A stretch of 64,000 nucleotides of DNA from Salminus brasiliensis (lineage: Eukaryota > Chordata > Actinopteri > Characiformes > Bryconidae): assembly GCF_030463535.1 (NCBI RefSeq), contig NC_132878.1, positions 27,299,261 to 27,363,260 on the forward strand, in the 5' to 3' direction. Positions 12,070-23,879 of this stretch are shown here, in pieces. The notes under the pieces were generated by a model that made no database searches, was not told the DNA's origin, and saw nothing but the letters and a program-made list of their open reading frames with translations. Both the position numbers and the translations under genes were made by a program. Positions within the stretch are counted from its first letter, which is position 1; the number at the start of each line of letters is the position of its first letter.

Positions 12070-13150
12070 TAGGGTTGCAAAGGGGTGGACAATTTCTGAT
12101 AAATTTCCAGTAAATTATCGGCATCTTTCCATGGGAAATTTACTCTGGGAACATTGGAAATATTCCAAAATGTAAACTTTCCATGGAAAATTTGGGAACC
12201 TATGGGAAATTATGGGAAATTTATTGTCATTAATAGAAAATATTGGATAATTTAAAAGAACTATTTTGTACACTATCATCAATGTCCCGTATAACAATAC
12301 AAATACTTTTACTGAGGGGATAAATGAGTAATTATGGGAATTAACTGGAATTAATGTGAATAAAATGGAAATATTCAAAGCTAAGGGTGAGAAACTTACA
12401 TACAGTTGGTACAAATATACTGAAGCAAAAACTTGGCTAAAATAATTAGATATGATACAGTTGAATAGTAAAACTGCTCCTCAATCCCAGGCACATGGCA
12501 CATTATACACTGAGGAGCTATTGAGAACACAGCCCCTGCATGTACTGTTCGTACCTCCATCACATGTACAGCTTAAGTCAAGATGATTTTTAGAGAGTCG
12601 ACACTCACCAGTACTGAAAGCACACATTTGGACCAGTGGACCAAAGTTTTAACGAGGTTTATATTTTTATTGACAGTAAAAGCACTGAAACATTTAAGCA
12701 AGTATTAAATCATGGTACAATCTCACAGTTGCTCGCTATCTGCTGAATCAGAAAAGCTTAATGAGCAATTTCATTTCAGACTAGTTTACCAAGGCTAGTA
12801 TGATAGCAAGAGGCTAAGTTACCAAGGCTGGCATAGGCTAGCTACCTATATTTTCTGCCTCAACTGGTTTCTGTAACCAATAATTAATACTTTAATTAAA
12901 TATTAATTATTAACATCAAATCAAATAAAGGTATTTTCCCACAAGCTAGTGGTGAGTGTCAGCTTTCTAGAAATCATCTGGACATATGCTGTACATGTGA
13001 TGGAGAAATGAACAGTGCACGCAGGGGCTGTGGTCTCAATAGCCCTTCAGTGTGTAATGTGCTATGTGCCTGGGATTGAGGAGCAGCTTTGCTATTCAAC
13101 TGTTTTGGTATTATATCTAATTATTTTAGCCAAGATTTTGCTTCAGGAAT
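12070..13150. mobile_element. hAT-like element with a long internal inverted repeat
   Basis: The left 340 bp is a familiar teleost hAT terminus: 'agggttgcaaaggggtggac' and repeated 'ccatgggaaatttactctgg' and 'tatgggaaattatgggaaat'. From 12419-12571 and 12985-13148 the sequence forms an inverted repeat of about 150 bp with high identity ('gctcctcaatcccaggcaca' against 'tgtgcctgggattgaggagc'), separated by about 415 bp. No transposase survives. The 99-residue frame inside is not credible. Confidence 0.6.
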
Positions 13151-14080
13151 TTCTCCCGTTAATAACCCTAATTTCATTTGACCTGTAGTGTAGTTTATCT
13201 CCCTGAATTCCTTTCCTGTTCACTAAATGGATTATGTCTCAGAGTTCATTGATTCAACTGGACTCTACTGGACGTTTGACCCACATTGTATGCTGTTGCT
13301 ATAATGCTGCCACAAACTGAAATTGTAAATTTTGAAGAAATTCTTTGAGGTGAAATCAGTCCTGTAGGACGCTTAATGTGTTGTTGCTTCCTGAAAGCTA
13401 ATTTAGTGCCTTTGGGAAAGTTGTGACAACCATACGAGTGAGCAAAGCTGATGGATGACCTGTATCACCTCCTAGATTACCTTATAGGTCTCAAGTAAAT
13501 CTGTTTGATTTATATTTTCGTGTTATGAATATAGGTTAGTTTTGAATATAGAGTTTGCTATAGTAAGTCTCAAAATGTACCATTAAGTCCCCAGTCCACA
13601 TAGTCCATATACAGAAACAAAGATATTATATTTATTAAGAAAAGATTTCTTTCTTTAAACCCATTTACGCAGTTTTAACGAAGATTCTGGCATTAATCTG
13701 AGCATAAACAATTCTGCTGTCTAAAAAACACATCATGAATCTGACGTAGAACTTTGTTATAACAAATCCAAGACAAATAGGAAAACATTGGTGAATGAGG
13801 CCCAATGTTCTTTAGGGAACCAAAGTGGTTCTTCTTTGGCCTCACTCAAAGAACCATTTGTAGCACACAAACTGTGGCATTATTAGCGTGCTGATATGGG
13901 ATCACAGTGTGAATCCAGTCACACAGAAGATCTCCGACCAGCACTTTCACTCAGAAAAGCTCCTGAGAAGCTCCTCATCTGTGGAGTCAGCAGGAAAAAG
14001 CGTTAGTCATACACACTGCAAAGATTTGCTTCAGAGGCGTGTGTTTCTTCATTCCACGAGATGTCTATGCAATACACAGG
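13151..14080. other. Non-genic DNA with a small MITE fragment
   Basis: 'gttctttagggaaccaaagt' and 'ggttcttctttggc' at 13805-13870 form a short hairpin of the 'ggttctt' MITE type. Nothing else was recognised. Confidence 0.4.
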
Positions 14081-14084
14081 ATTA

Positions 14085-14255
14085 GAATACACACACACAC
14101 ACACACTCATACACATATACACTCCTACTCCTGACCAGAGAGAAGGATTATGTAACCACTGTACATCAGGAGTCTATGAGGGAGAACAAGCAAACACGTG
14201 GACAGAGAGAAAAGACAGAGAGAGAGAGTGAGAGAGCGAAAGAGAGAGTGAATGA
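14085..14255. repeat. (AC)n and (GA)n microsatellites
   Basis: A short (AC)n lies at about 14087-14106 and an interrupted (GA)n at about 14205-14250. Confidence 0.75.
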
Positions 14256-14618
14256 TATCATTTCAGTCATGAAAATAAGAAAATGACACTATTTTGAATT
14301 TAAAACTGCAACAATTATAAGATATGCCTTCTGAATTTGGACATAAGGCAGCTTTAACATTACTGTACCAAGAGAGAAGGCAAACACTAGACCTGAACCA
14401 AATGAAATATGATAATAATCAAAGTCAAACACTGAAAAAGGTATTATTGATTAAGTGATTAAGCCGTTCGCTGTGGAATTCTTTTATTCTCAAAACAAGA
14501 AGGAAGGTGACACTGTTCACTAAAACCTGCACACACCCGCTAGACAGTTAGTAGTAGAGTTAGCTATATTCAGGGCTAGCTAATTGTTAGCTAGTGTTAA
14601 AAAAATTATGACTGCAGT
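14256..14618. other. Non-genic DNA, nothing recognised
   Basis: No supported feature. Confidence 0.4.
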
Positions 14619-14619
14619 G

Positions 14620-14835
14620 GGCTCCTGAATGGTGCAGCCATTTAGGCATTGGTTCTGTCATCAGGAGGTCACAGTTTCAATCCCCCGGTGCTGCCACAGT
14701 CATCCATAGCTAGGAGTGCCAAAGAGCATAAGTGGGAGTAGCCCTCCCTCTCCTCAGCTGACAAAACAGGACCAACTGTGTTGCATAAGCAACGGTTTGA
14801 AAAGATGATGTCCAGCAATTATCTCCAATAATTGT
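14620..14835 (+). mobile_element. tRNA-derived SINE (probable)
   Basis: 'gctcctgaatggtgcagcca' resembles an A-box region and 'ggtcacagtttcaatccccc' a B-box region, as in a known fish SINE with a tRNA-like head. The body continues to about 14835. It is diverged. Confidence 0.5.
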
Positions 14836-14926
14836 AGTTCAAGTTAAGTATCGTCTTAAGTCTACCAGTTATCCAATCTACGTTTGCTTGCTGCACTGCT
14901 CCACAGACTCATAGAACATGTACACT

Positions 14927-15033
14927 GTTAAAAGGATAAGATCCTTGAGGAACAAGGTTCCTTGAAAAGCACCATTAGAGGTTCCTCCACAGTTTCAAAC
15001 TGAAGACCCTCCAAAAGTACCTCATGCATCCCG
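14927..15033. mobile_element. Palindromic MITE, family shared with 29346-29523
   Basis: 'aaaggataagatccttgagg', 'aggttcctccacagtttcaa' and 'aaaagtacctcatgcatcc' match the order of motifs in the better preserved copy at 29.4 kb. Confidence 0.6.
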
Positions 15034-15284
15034 TGTAGGTTAGATTTTGGAGGCCTGGGCATTGTGGCCTCTGCAAGCAACACCACATTACCCACAAATA
15101 TGTATACTGTTCTATGACATAGACATATTTACCTACAGCTTCTTAGAAATACATCTCAGTCTTCAGAAGCAAGTTCCTCATCTCTCCAACAAAGCATGTA
15201 ATGAACCAAAACTCCCAACCTGCACTGAGTCAGGCCAATATGTGTATAAGGAAAGAAAAAGAAGTCTGGCCAGCTTAAGCCAGT

Positions 15285-15485
15285 GAAGCTGGACCAACGC
15301 TGGTCCACTACATGATCAATCTGACTGAATCAGCTTTGACAGTGTAACAACCAGCTTGGTCAGGATGATAAACCAGCTAGTCCATCAAACTCAAACGAAC
15401 ACATAAGCTATGCTGGTCAAGAGCGAAGCTGGTTAACTAGCCTGGATGTTTTTGTTTGGATGACCAGCTTTTTGACCCTCTTCAC
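15285..15485. mobile_element. 'ccagcttggtca' palindromic MITE
   Basis: Repeated and inverted ccagctt/aagctgg phrases ('cagcttggtcaggatgataa', 'gctatgctggtcaagagcga', 'tggatgaccagctttttgac'). A related copy lies at 41520-41660. Confidence 0.55.
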
Positions 15486-16525
15486 CATGAAAGACCTACA
15501 CTATATTATACCATCTACCAGAAAGCTTTCACTTTAACACATTTAAATAACGTATCACTGATTGTTTACTAGTTAGTTAGGTAGCTTAAGCTCATGTCTT
15601 TGGAACGTATGCTTGCAAAACATAAGGACTTACTTATATTTACCATACAACCCAGAGAAAAGCATAAGATTTCCTTGACGCTACACAGAATTCTGTTTAA
15701 CTGTAGATATTTATATTTATTATAATTCATCATTCAATCAAAATATAATACTATTTTATAGGGTTTTTTTGGAAATTGGCAACAACAACTACAATAAAAA
15801 GAATATTAGAATATATATACATCCTCACTTTTCCATAACTACCCGTCAGACACACATGAACATGCTTTCAGCCAATCAGAATAGAGTTAATGGAATCCTG
15901 ATATCTGTGGCAGGTACCTTAGACATTACGGCTGCGTCCGAAACCATACAATGTTGTACTAAATAATTGGTGTAACCACCAATAGTAGCACATTCATCAG
16001 TATGATTAGTATAATAGTGTTGGCTTACTGTCACGGCGCACGCTTAGCTGTGAAAGCACTTCACAGATTTACATGTTTAGTGCAAAAATAATGCAGTGAC
16101 TGGGCAAAATTGCGAGCCCTGGCAAATGCTGCGAGGATTGGTTGAATGTGCGTGAATTCTCGCGATCGCAAGATCACAAATTCCTGGAGGGACTGGCTAA
16201 TATTGGCACGTCTACCTTCAACAAACTGATACATTGAAAAACGTGAGGGGATAAAAAAAAACACACACACACAATGCAAGCTAGCAAAAGCCGTAGTGCT
16301 GCGAGCTTTCTACACAGGAAATTTCAGCAAGCTTGAGCATTAGCGGTGAAAATTAGCAGAGCCGTTCTCTCAGCTTCAGAAAAAGATCCCTAGATTATTG
16401 TTCCAGTCTGAGTCGGAAACACGGAGGCCAAGCACAGCATGGCAGCTCCACAGTTTCTGTAAGAAAACAACAAATATTTCACACATGCCAGACATGCTGT
16501 TAAAAGACATTGCTCATATGAAGTT
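15486..16525. other. Non-genic DNA, nothing recognised
   Basis: Several 60-90 residue frames exist but none shows domain-like or conserved-looking sequence. Confidence 0.45.
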
Positions 16526-16529
16526 AGCA

Positions 16530-16576
16530 TGTGTGTGTGTGTGTATGTGTGTGTGTGTGTGTGTGTGTTTGTGTGG
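16530..16576. repeat. (GT)n microsatellite
   Basis: Interrupted (GT)n of about 45 bp. Confidence 0.85.
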
Positions 16577-16859
16577 AGGTTTCTAAATCCGGCAGCTCTC
16601 TCGGTTTTTCTACTCGGCGCCTCACACACAAGCTGGTGTATTTTTAGCCCCACATGCGGCTCCATGTGAACACACCCCAGCTAGGACTAATGCTACTGTA
16701 TGAGCACCCCACCGTTTCAATCCATGCAAAATACACCCCCATACACACAACACACACTGCTGGAACACACCTACATACACAACACACACCACCTTAACAC
16801 ACTGCAGTGCGTAGTGCAGTGTAATTAACATATGACGCTATCATAAATGCATATACATA

Positions 16860-17640
16860 GGCATGTCCACAAGTATTTGGACAGCGACAGCGTTTTGTCA
16901 TTTTGCCACAGTGACTTCGAAATAAAGCAACCAAAATGACTTGATTCCAGATTGAATGGGTTTAACTAAACCATTGCATTAACCATTTAGGAAATACAGC
17001 CATTTTTTCTCCGGCACAAAAGTAATTAGACAAACTAATATAATTATAAATATAAGGATTATTTTTAATACTTGGATGCAAATCCTTTGCAGTGGATGAC
17101 TGCCTGAAGTCTAGACAACATGGACATTACCAAATTCTAAGTCTCGTCCCTTGAGATACTTTACTAGGCCTGCAGCCACCTTCAGTTGCTGCTTCTTTTG
17201 CAGTTCTTTCTGCCTTTAGTTTTGTCTTCAGTTAGTAAAAAGCTGCTCAATTGGGTTGAGGCCAGCTGACTAACTCAAAATCATTTAAGAACAGTCCATT
17301 TCTATGCCTAAAGAAACTCTTGGGTTTCTTTCACTGTGTGTTTTTGGTCATTAACCATCTGTACTTTGAAGCACAACCCTGCACATTTAGCAGCATTTGT
17401 CTGAATCTGAGCAGAACGTATTACTTTCTACACTTCAGAATTCTTCCTGCTACTTCTATTAGCAGTCATATCATTAATAAATGACAGTGATCCACTTCCA
17501 CTGACATCCATACATGATCATGCAATAACAGTGCCTCCACCATGTTTGACAGATGATGTTTTGGATGCTTCGGATCACGAAGCATTCCTAATCTAATCTA
17601 AGACTTTTTTGTCATATCAGTGTGGTGACCACACAAAAAA
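16860..17640 (-). mobile_element. Decayed Tc1-like transposon
   Basis: The left terminus 'aggcatgtccacaagtattt' followed by 'ggacagcgacag' is a Tc1-type end. Minus-strand transposase traces follow: 'ctcaattgggttgaggccag', 'ttggtcattaaccatctgta' and 'cagtgcctccaccatgtttg' are the reverse of conserved Tc1 coding blocks. Many frameshifts and stops are present. The right terminus was not identified. Confidence 0.7.
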
Positions 17641-18339
17641 TACTTTATTAGTTATACATAATAAGGATTATCCAGTTTTGTCTGTGTGATATTTGTGTAA
17701 CAAATCATGTGAGTGATGTCAGCCAATAAATCAGAATTTATGACAGATGATAAGAGACCACGGACACCACGCCGGTATAAAGGTTATGACAAAGTGACTC
17801 ATACTTTAGGAATCATTTCTACCCTATACACACATCACACTTGCAGAAGCACACTCCAAAAGATCATCTTAAATGGTGGGGGGATGTGTGTTTAATGTGA
17901 TGTTCGCTCTACCGTTTAACACTCGATCCTTGTACTAAGAGGTTGTTGGCGAACTCAGCCCTCACTGACAACACAGATCTAAATAAAACATGTCTAAATA
18001 TTACTGAAGTGTATTAAGTGTGTTCATACTGGAGGTAAGAGCTGAATACACAATCATTCATGCGTTACTTTTCGATTCTACAGTCTCACTAAGCGTGGAA
18101 CAGTGTAGACCCTGCAAAGGTGTTTGGTGTGTTCTCCCCATGTCTGCGAGCCTTTTTTTTTTACTACACCTAAAGAATACTTAAAGTATGCTTTCATAAT
18201 GTAAAATGTGGGATAGAGGTATATAACTAGCACATATAAGTTCTCTTACAGCGCAGTTCACAGTATAGTTGCAGTACAAAACAACAATTGTCTGTACACT
18301 AGTTGTGTACTCCTTACACCTAAGGAATACTTAAAAGCA
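17641..18339. other. Non-genic DNA, nothing recognised
   Basis: No supported feature. Confidence 0.4.
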
Positions 18340-18515
18340 GAGCTGGGCAATATGAAGTCATTTTATCGTATCGTGATCAATTTTATTATTGTGATACACA
18401 ATATGCTTTTGTTAGTGCTCAAAGAAAACAGCAGATGTTGAATAAAAATAACTATTCTGTGATTACATGTATTGTGCTAAATATTGTGTATCATGAAAAT
18501 GTTTTCAAATATTGT
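18340..18515. mobile_element. Fragment of a 'gagctgggcaatat' MITE (probable)
   Basis: 'agagctgggcaatatgaagt' and 'tatcgtatcgtgatcaattt' with 'gtgatacacaatat' is a phrase common to a widespread fish MITE. The ends are not defined. Confidence 0.4.
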
Positions 18516-18525
18516 TATATAGTAT

Positions 18526-18735
18526 TATTACGTCTAGGATTTTACACACACTATAGAATACCTCTAGATTCAGCATACGTCTAGGATTTTACACACGCTA
18601 TAGAATACCTCTAGATTCAGCATACGTCTAGGATTTTACACACGCTATAGAATACCTCTAGATTCAGCATACGTCTAGGATTTTACACACGCTATAGAAT
18701 ACCTCTAGATTCAGCATACGTCTAGGATTTTACAG
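18526..18735. repeat. 47-bp tandem repeat, about 4 copies
   Basis: Each unit reads acgtctaggattttacacac, gctatagaatacctctagat, tcagcat. The copies are nearly identical, with one cacactat/cacgctat difference in the first. Confidence 0.9.
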
Positions 18736-21170
18736 ACACAACTCTAAAATGCCTCAGTACGTAGCTTGAGTGTAGAATGTTTACACAGTTTAAGCATAAA
18801 TCTGGATCTCATGATAGATCTAGACTTTTACAGTAGAATACCTCCAGCATCTAGAACACAGCAGAGTTTTAGTAATCTCAACATAATCTACAGTAGATCA
18901 CATTTACAATCGTCTAGGTTATGGAACTGTTGAGTTGTTTGATTATGGAAGATATCAGCTGGACTGGCTTCCGCAGTTTGGCTCTGTACTAATGTTTTTT
19001 ATACTTTTGTCCTGCAGCTCTGCTGGGAATCCTGAGAGTGGCTGTGAGTAGCCTGGCTGCACATCCCAGGCTCCATTCATTTGCATTTGAAGCCATCTGG
19101 AAGAGTTTAAAGCAATCGTTTGTGATAGTGATATGTAATAGTTCATTTTCCCCTAACTCCAATTGTATTCCATCAGTAAAGACATGCTTGGTGTTTGAAT
19201 GTTTGCTCCTTTATCTCTAAATTGCAGCTATAGCACTAACATGGTAAGCATGTAATGGAAGCCTAAAGCACCAGGTTACACTTTTTGACACTGCATGACT
19301 CACTGTCATCGATAAACATGCTAACATACAGTAGCATGCAAAAAACGATGTGTCCTCAGTTACTATTATAAATTAAAAAGACAGTAGTCTATGCCATGGT
19401 AAGGTACACATCCTTACATGTACATGTTGTCCTAAAGAGTCTCAAGACTAATGCTTTGACATTAGCTCAAAAACAGACGCTAAATTGGCCCAAATTCGAT
19501 GACAGTCGAAAAGCAGCATTTTTCTTAGTATCAGAAAGCAAATTGTTAAGCATATGGGCATAGAAATTTAGTGTCAAAGAATTACATCTGAAAATGCCTG
19601 TCAGAATCCTTGTGGCAAATTGCTACATTCAAAATGCTTTGCCAAGATAGGAAGCAAAAGAAGATTGGATTTTACATGGGAATTCCATTGATTGTTCAAA
19701 CCTTCTGCATAAGATGCAAGCTAAGACTTTCAGAGGCCAGTTCTCCAGAGGCTCACAGAAAGTTATTACACCAAACATTCAGCCCAAATATGTAATCGGC
19801 CAATATTTCACTGATCCTAAGAGCTGATTGGATCATATAAGCCATATTTTGCAAGCTAAGGATTACAGCAGCCCTGCACAAAGCCGCTCGATCACAAGGC
19901 GCTGCAGTTCCTTGTTTAACTGCTAGACGGAAATGCAGACCTCACACACAGCTCCAGAAACACCATTTTGAAACATGTCATCAGTCTACAAGTTTTTTAC
20001 AGTATTTGACTCAAACTAATGAACAAATGTGCCTTGTTCAGGTAACAGACCCTTTTTAACGCCACTGAATACTTTTTAACACCACTAACCAGATATGACA
20101 GATATGAGAGTTTATTACTCAGCCCATTACAGTGAGTATCAGAGGACAGCCGAAATAGCAAAGACAGCTAACAATACAAAAAAGTCTGCGAATTGTGCAG
20201 ACCCTGTATAATCAATCCCAAAAATACATCAGAAACGGTAGAAAGGTTACTGTGGCATACAGCCTCGCCCTCAATCAGTATCGGCCTTCCGTTCTGGCCA
20301 CAAAAACACTGATCAGTCCAGTCTCTCTACCTGACTAAGATGAGTTTCACCACAGTTTAAAGAAGGCTGTGAGTCTAAAACATGTTTTTAAAGTTACATA
20401 TCATTACAATTGTGGATGGATACATGCAGGGTATTGTGTACAAAAGTCTCCAGTCCCCAAAATGAAATGATTTCAAGGAAGTGAAAGATTTGCCACTACT
20501 TCACCATTGTTAACATTCCATATAAAACACATACAGGTTCATTGGTCATTTTGAATAGTAAATAAAATGGCTATATTTGTGTTGTAGTCATGGAGACCCT
20601 TGGTTATCAGAAATCAGAGCCGGTACATCTCTATTACAATAAACCCCTCCACACCAAGTAGCATTTGGGTTCACAGATGGCTAAAAAAACAGAAAAGCAA
20701 AAAAGCATGCCATCCTCTGGCAATCTGGTAAACGACTGGGAAAAATGATGGGAGAAAACTGGTGTACGCTGGCTTAGCGAAGCCTTGTGTGGTTTGTTTG
20801 GTTTTCCGCTTTCATTAAGAACAATTAGAAAACCACCATGGAAAAACAGTTCAGATTCCCCTGCTCTAATCATATCGATATGGGGGGCTTCTGGGAAATG
20901 GACCTGGAACCTGCTGGATGAAATAACATGCTTCTCGCTGCACGCTGAATCAGATGATGTTAAGGGAACGATTACATCGAGCCGCTTCAGTCATCGCAAC
21001 TCGTTCATCTTCCTTCAATTAGAACAAGTTAGCCTGTGCAAATCTGTTACATTACAGCTAATCACAAAACTCATGTTCTGTAAAAGCATCTGACACACAT
21101 ATACACATACACACACACACAGAAGAACCTAAAAGAGAAATACTGTACTCCGGCCTATCATATGCTACAG
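18736..21170. other. Non-genic DNA, nothing firm recognised
   Basis: A fragment 'cacagaaagttattacacca' near 19750-19775 belongs to the dispersed repeat also seen at 45.6 and 56.8 kb. Open frames up to 102 residues (20785-21093) have no recognisable domain. Confidence 0.4.
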
Positions 21171-21171
21171 T

Positions 21172-21306
21172 CCATGTGCAAAAGTTAGGGCATCCTTGTT
21201 GCCAATGTCATATTTCAGTTGGTTTCCGGTAGAGGATTGGTTCACTTATATAGACCCACACAATAAGCATGCCATTTCAGCAGGGGTGCCTTAACCTTTG
21301 CATATT
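21172..21306. mobile_element. Short Tc1-type MITE
   Basis: Left end 'catgtgcaaaagttagggca' and right end 'ggggtgccttaacctttgca' are imperfect inverted repeats about 135 bp apart. Confidence 0.65.
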
Positions 21307-21357
21307 AATGTATATGTATTCTTAATATACTAGAATACTGTAAATGAAATATGTGTA

Positions 21358-22240
21358 CACTAATCTGCCATAACATAAAATACATAACACCTGACTAATA
21401 TTATGATGTTTCCCACACACATCAATGAACTTTAGATGAACTTTAGAGTCCATGATTCTGATGCCCGTTCACTGATTGTTAGTGTTCATATTGGTACTGG
21501 CACCGATACTGGCACTTACATGCAGAATTGAACATTTTTGTTTGCAGATTTTGTTATGAAACCTGAAAAATGTTTAAACAACCAATAAAAGTCAGTCTTA
21601 AATAGAAACTTTGCATTTTTTGTGTTTTTGTGGTTCTCAGAGTTTCCGCATCTTGTTTAAAGACCACACATTTACATTTAGTAGCTTTTTACACAGAGTT
21701 GTGTACTAGAATGTGAAATTGCTGAATAAGCACTTTTTTTTCTAAACTGGCTTTTTTTTCACTGCTCTGAAATGTAAATTTTAAACACCAATTAAAAGCC
21801 ACTTGGTGAAGCTTAGCAAGATTATGCTTCCCTACTTGCACGTGTTTTAATTTTTTTATATAGCTCTGAGCTTATTAGATCTTATTTGGGATATAAAAAA
21901 TACAGCCTATAAAAGTGGGACACTATAAATATCAGGATTTATAGCCGTTTATCAAGTATTTAACTGTGTTAATACTCGGCAGATACTGGTATAAATATAA
22001 TATAATATAAAATCTGGTATCTGTATCGGAAAGAAAAAAAGAGGTACTGGTGCAGTGGAGCACTTTTGGTAGGTACTAACCACTAAATAATGGAAACTCC
22101 CCCAAAAGACCTGACATTCTGGAGATGCTCTAATCCAGTCTTCACAATTTGGCTCTCGTCAACATCACTGAAAGATTCTTTCGCTTGCTTCCTGTTTCCC
22201 GCTTCCGACACATCACCTTTAAGAACTGTTAATTTAACAC
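21358..22240. mobile_element. Tc1-like element in pieces (left end and right-end fragment)
   Basis: 'aatctgccataacataaaat' at 21362 and 'ggagcacttttggtaggtac' at 22058 belong to opposite parts of the same Tc1 family seen at 27.5, 37.4, 40.9 and 62.3 kb. They may be one element expanded by later insertion or two fragments. No coding capacity remains. Confidence 0.45.
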
Positions 22241-22846
22241 TCATTCAATTTCACAGCATTAAATGCCTCTACTCAACACCAAAGGTTAGCTTTCACAGGT
22301 TACAGAGCAGACATAGAAGTTTAATACTGAGTTAACTGTTAAAGAAGGCATGTTTTACGTCCTTTTAAATAACAGCTGTGAATATTATAAAACCTACAGC
22401 ACTTTAATGGAGGATTTATACGATGTGCATTACTCAGTCATTCACTCCTCTGCCAAAAACAGCTCATATTAATGTTGTTTGTTAATAATAAATGCTCTCA
22501 TCAGTAGAGGGTGTGGCGCTGTACGGCATTCAGAGGAAAAGGCAACAATGGCTGCCGCTCAATACACTGTACATGTTCAGCTTTTTAAGCTTGTTTGCGC
22601 TAAAAGTCCCAATACAGTCACTAAATCATGAGCACAGGCCAGACAAGCACGTCATTGCATAGCGATGCTTAACAGAAACCTGACAGATTTCTTTAACACT
22701 ATCTTTTATTCGCGTGTCAGCCCTGCTAAAAGCATTTCGGTTAGCCTGGTTACGGGGATTTGCCTGTTATGCTAGCATAAAGCTAACAGGTATGAATTTA
22801 GGATGTTGACTTCAAATTTAAAAACTTACTGAAGAATTACATCTCA

Positions 22847-22890
<44 letters not shown>

Positions 22891-23495
22891 TTACCTCAGT
22901 TAGCGTTAGTGTGCGCTAATGGCCAAAGAAACACATAGCTAGCATATTTACTTGTTGAAACTAGCCGTGTAAGCAACTGTAATTAACCCCCCTTTAGAAA
23001 AAAGAAATCGCTGCCAGTCCTGTGTTATACTGAGCCAAGTTGGAAAAGCAGACACAAAGGTGATGTTGTGATTTGTGGTGGCGTGTGCGGCCTACGACAT
23101 AATGCTAACGAATCTGGGTGAAAATGCATATATAAATGCATATTTCACACATATAGTACTCAGGCAGGGGGGGGCATAGATCTAATGTGTCCCCCTGTGA
23201 GGTAGGTAGGGGAGCCAAATCTGAACAGCACGTAGATTGTCCTGTTTTCTCACCTAAGCAGCTCACAAAAAAGTGACAGGTTTGTTGGGCTTGGTAAACA
23301 CTTCAGACACCCAAATGTAGAATTAGCACAGTCACAAGTTTTCAATAAACCAGGTTTCAATGACCCTTGGTGTTGCAGTTTAGCCCAAGACTGGGTTTAA
23401 TCCTCATCCTCAACAATAATTTGTTTCCAGCTGAGCACAAATGAACAGTGAAGGCTGACTCTTTAGCCTGTCGGATGAGCAGTTACAGTGATACA
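22241..23495. other. Non-genic DNA with a (TA)n microsatellite
   Basis: (TA)n lies at about 22846-22890. The rest shows no recognised gene or repeat. Confidence 0.45.
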
Positions 23496-23497
23496 GT

Positions 23498-23720
23498 GTT
23501 GGGGTAGTGGTGGCTCAGTGGTTAGAGCATCCACCTTGACGGCAGGGTTGTGGGTTCAGTACCCGGGCTCTGCAAGCTGCCACTGTTGGGCCCTTGAGCA
23601 AGGCTTCTCACCTTCCCTGCTTCCCGGGTAATTGTGTGTGTGTTTGCTCAGTAGTGTGTATGTGTGTGTTCACTGCACGGATGTTTTGAAGGTGGAGGCT
23701 AAATTCCGTCTTTGTCCAAC
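23498..23720 (+). mobile_element. tRNA-derived SINE
   Basis: 'ggtggctcagtggttagagc' is a pol III A-box and 'gggttcagtacccgggctct' a B-box, followed by 'aagctgccactgttgggccc' and 'ttgagcaaggcttctcacct'. This is the body of a SINE family common in otophysan fishes. A reverse copy lies at 34350-34500. It is a retroposon and not a functional tRNA gene. Confidence 0.8.
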
Positions 23721-23879
23721 ACAAATGGTGAATATGGTTGTCTGGTCTTATCTAGACTTAATCCTCACCCAGTGGAACCGGCTCTATATGTTCAGTGACG
23801 TGGGTTAATGTTTAGTGTGGCATTTAAGGGCCCTAGGACCCTTGCTCTCATGTGGACTCGGCCTACATTTATCCTTGCC

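Noticed and set aside
23498-23600. tRNA gene
   Set aside because: A-box and B-box are present, but the sequence does not fold as a full tRNA and continues into a SINE body with another copy at 34.4 kb.
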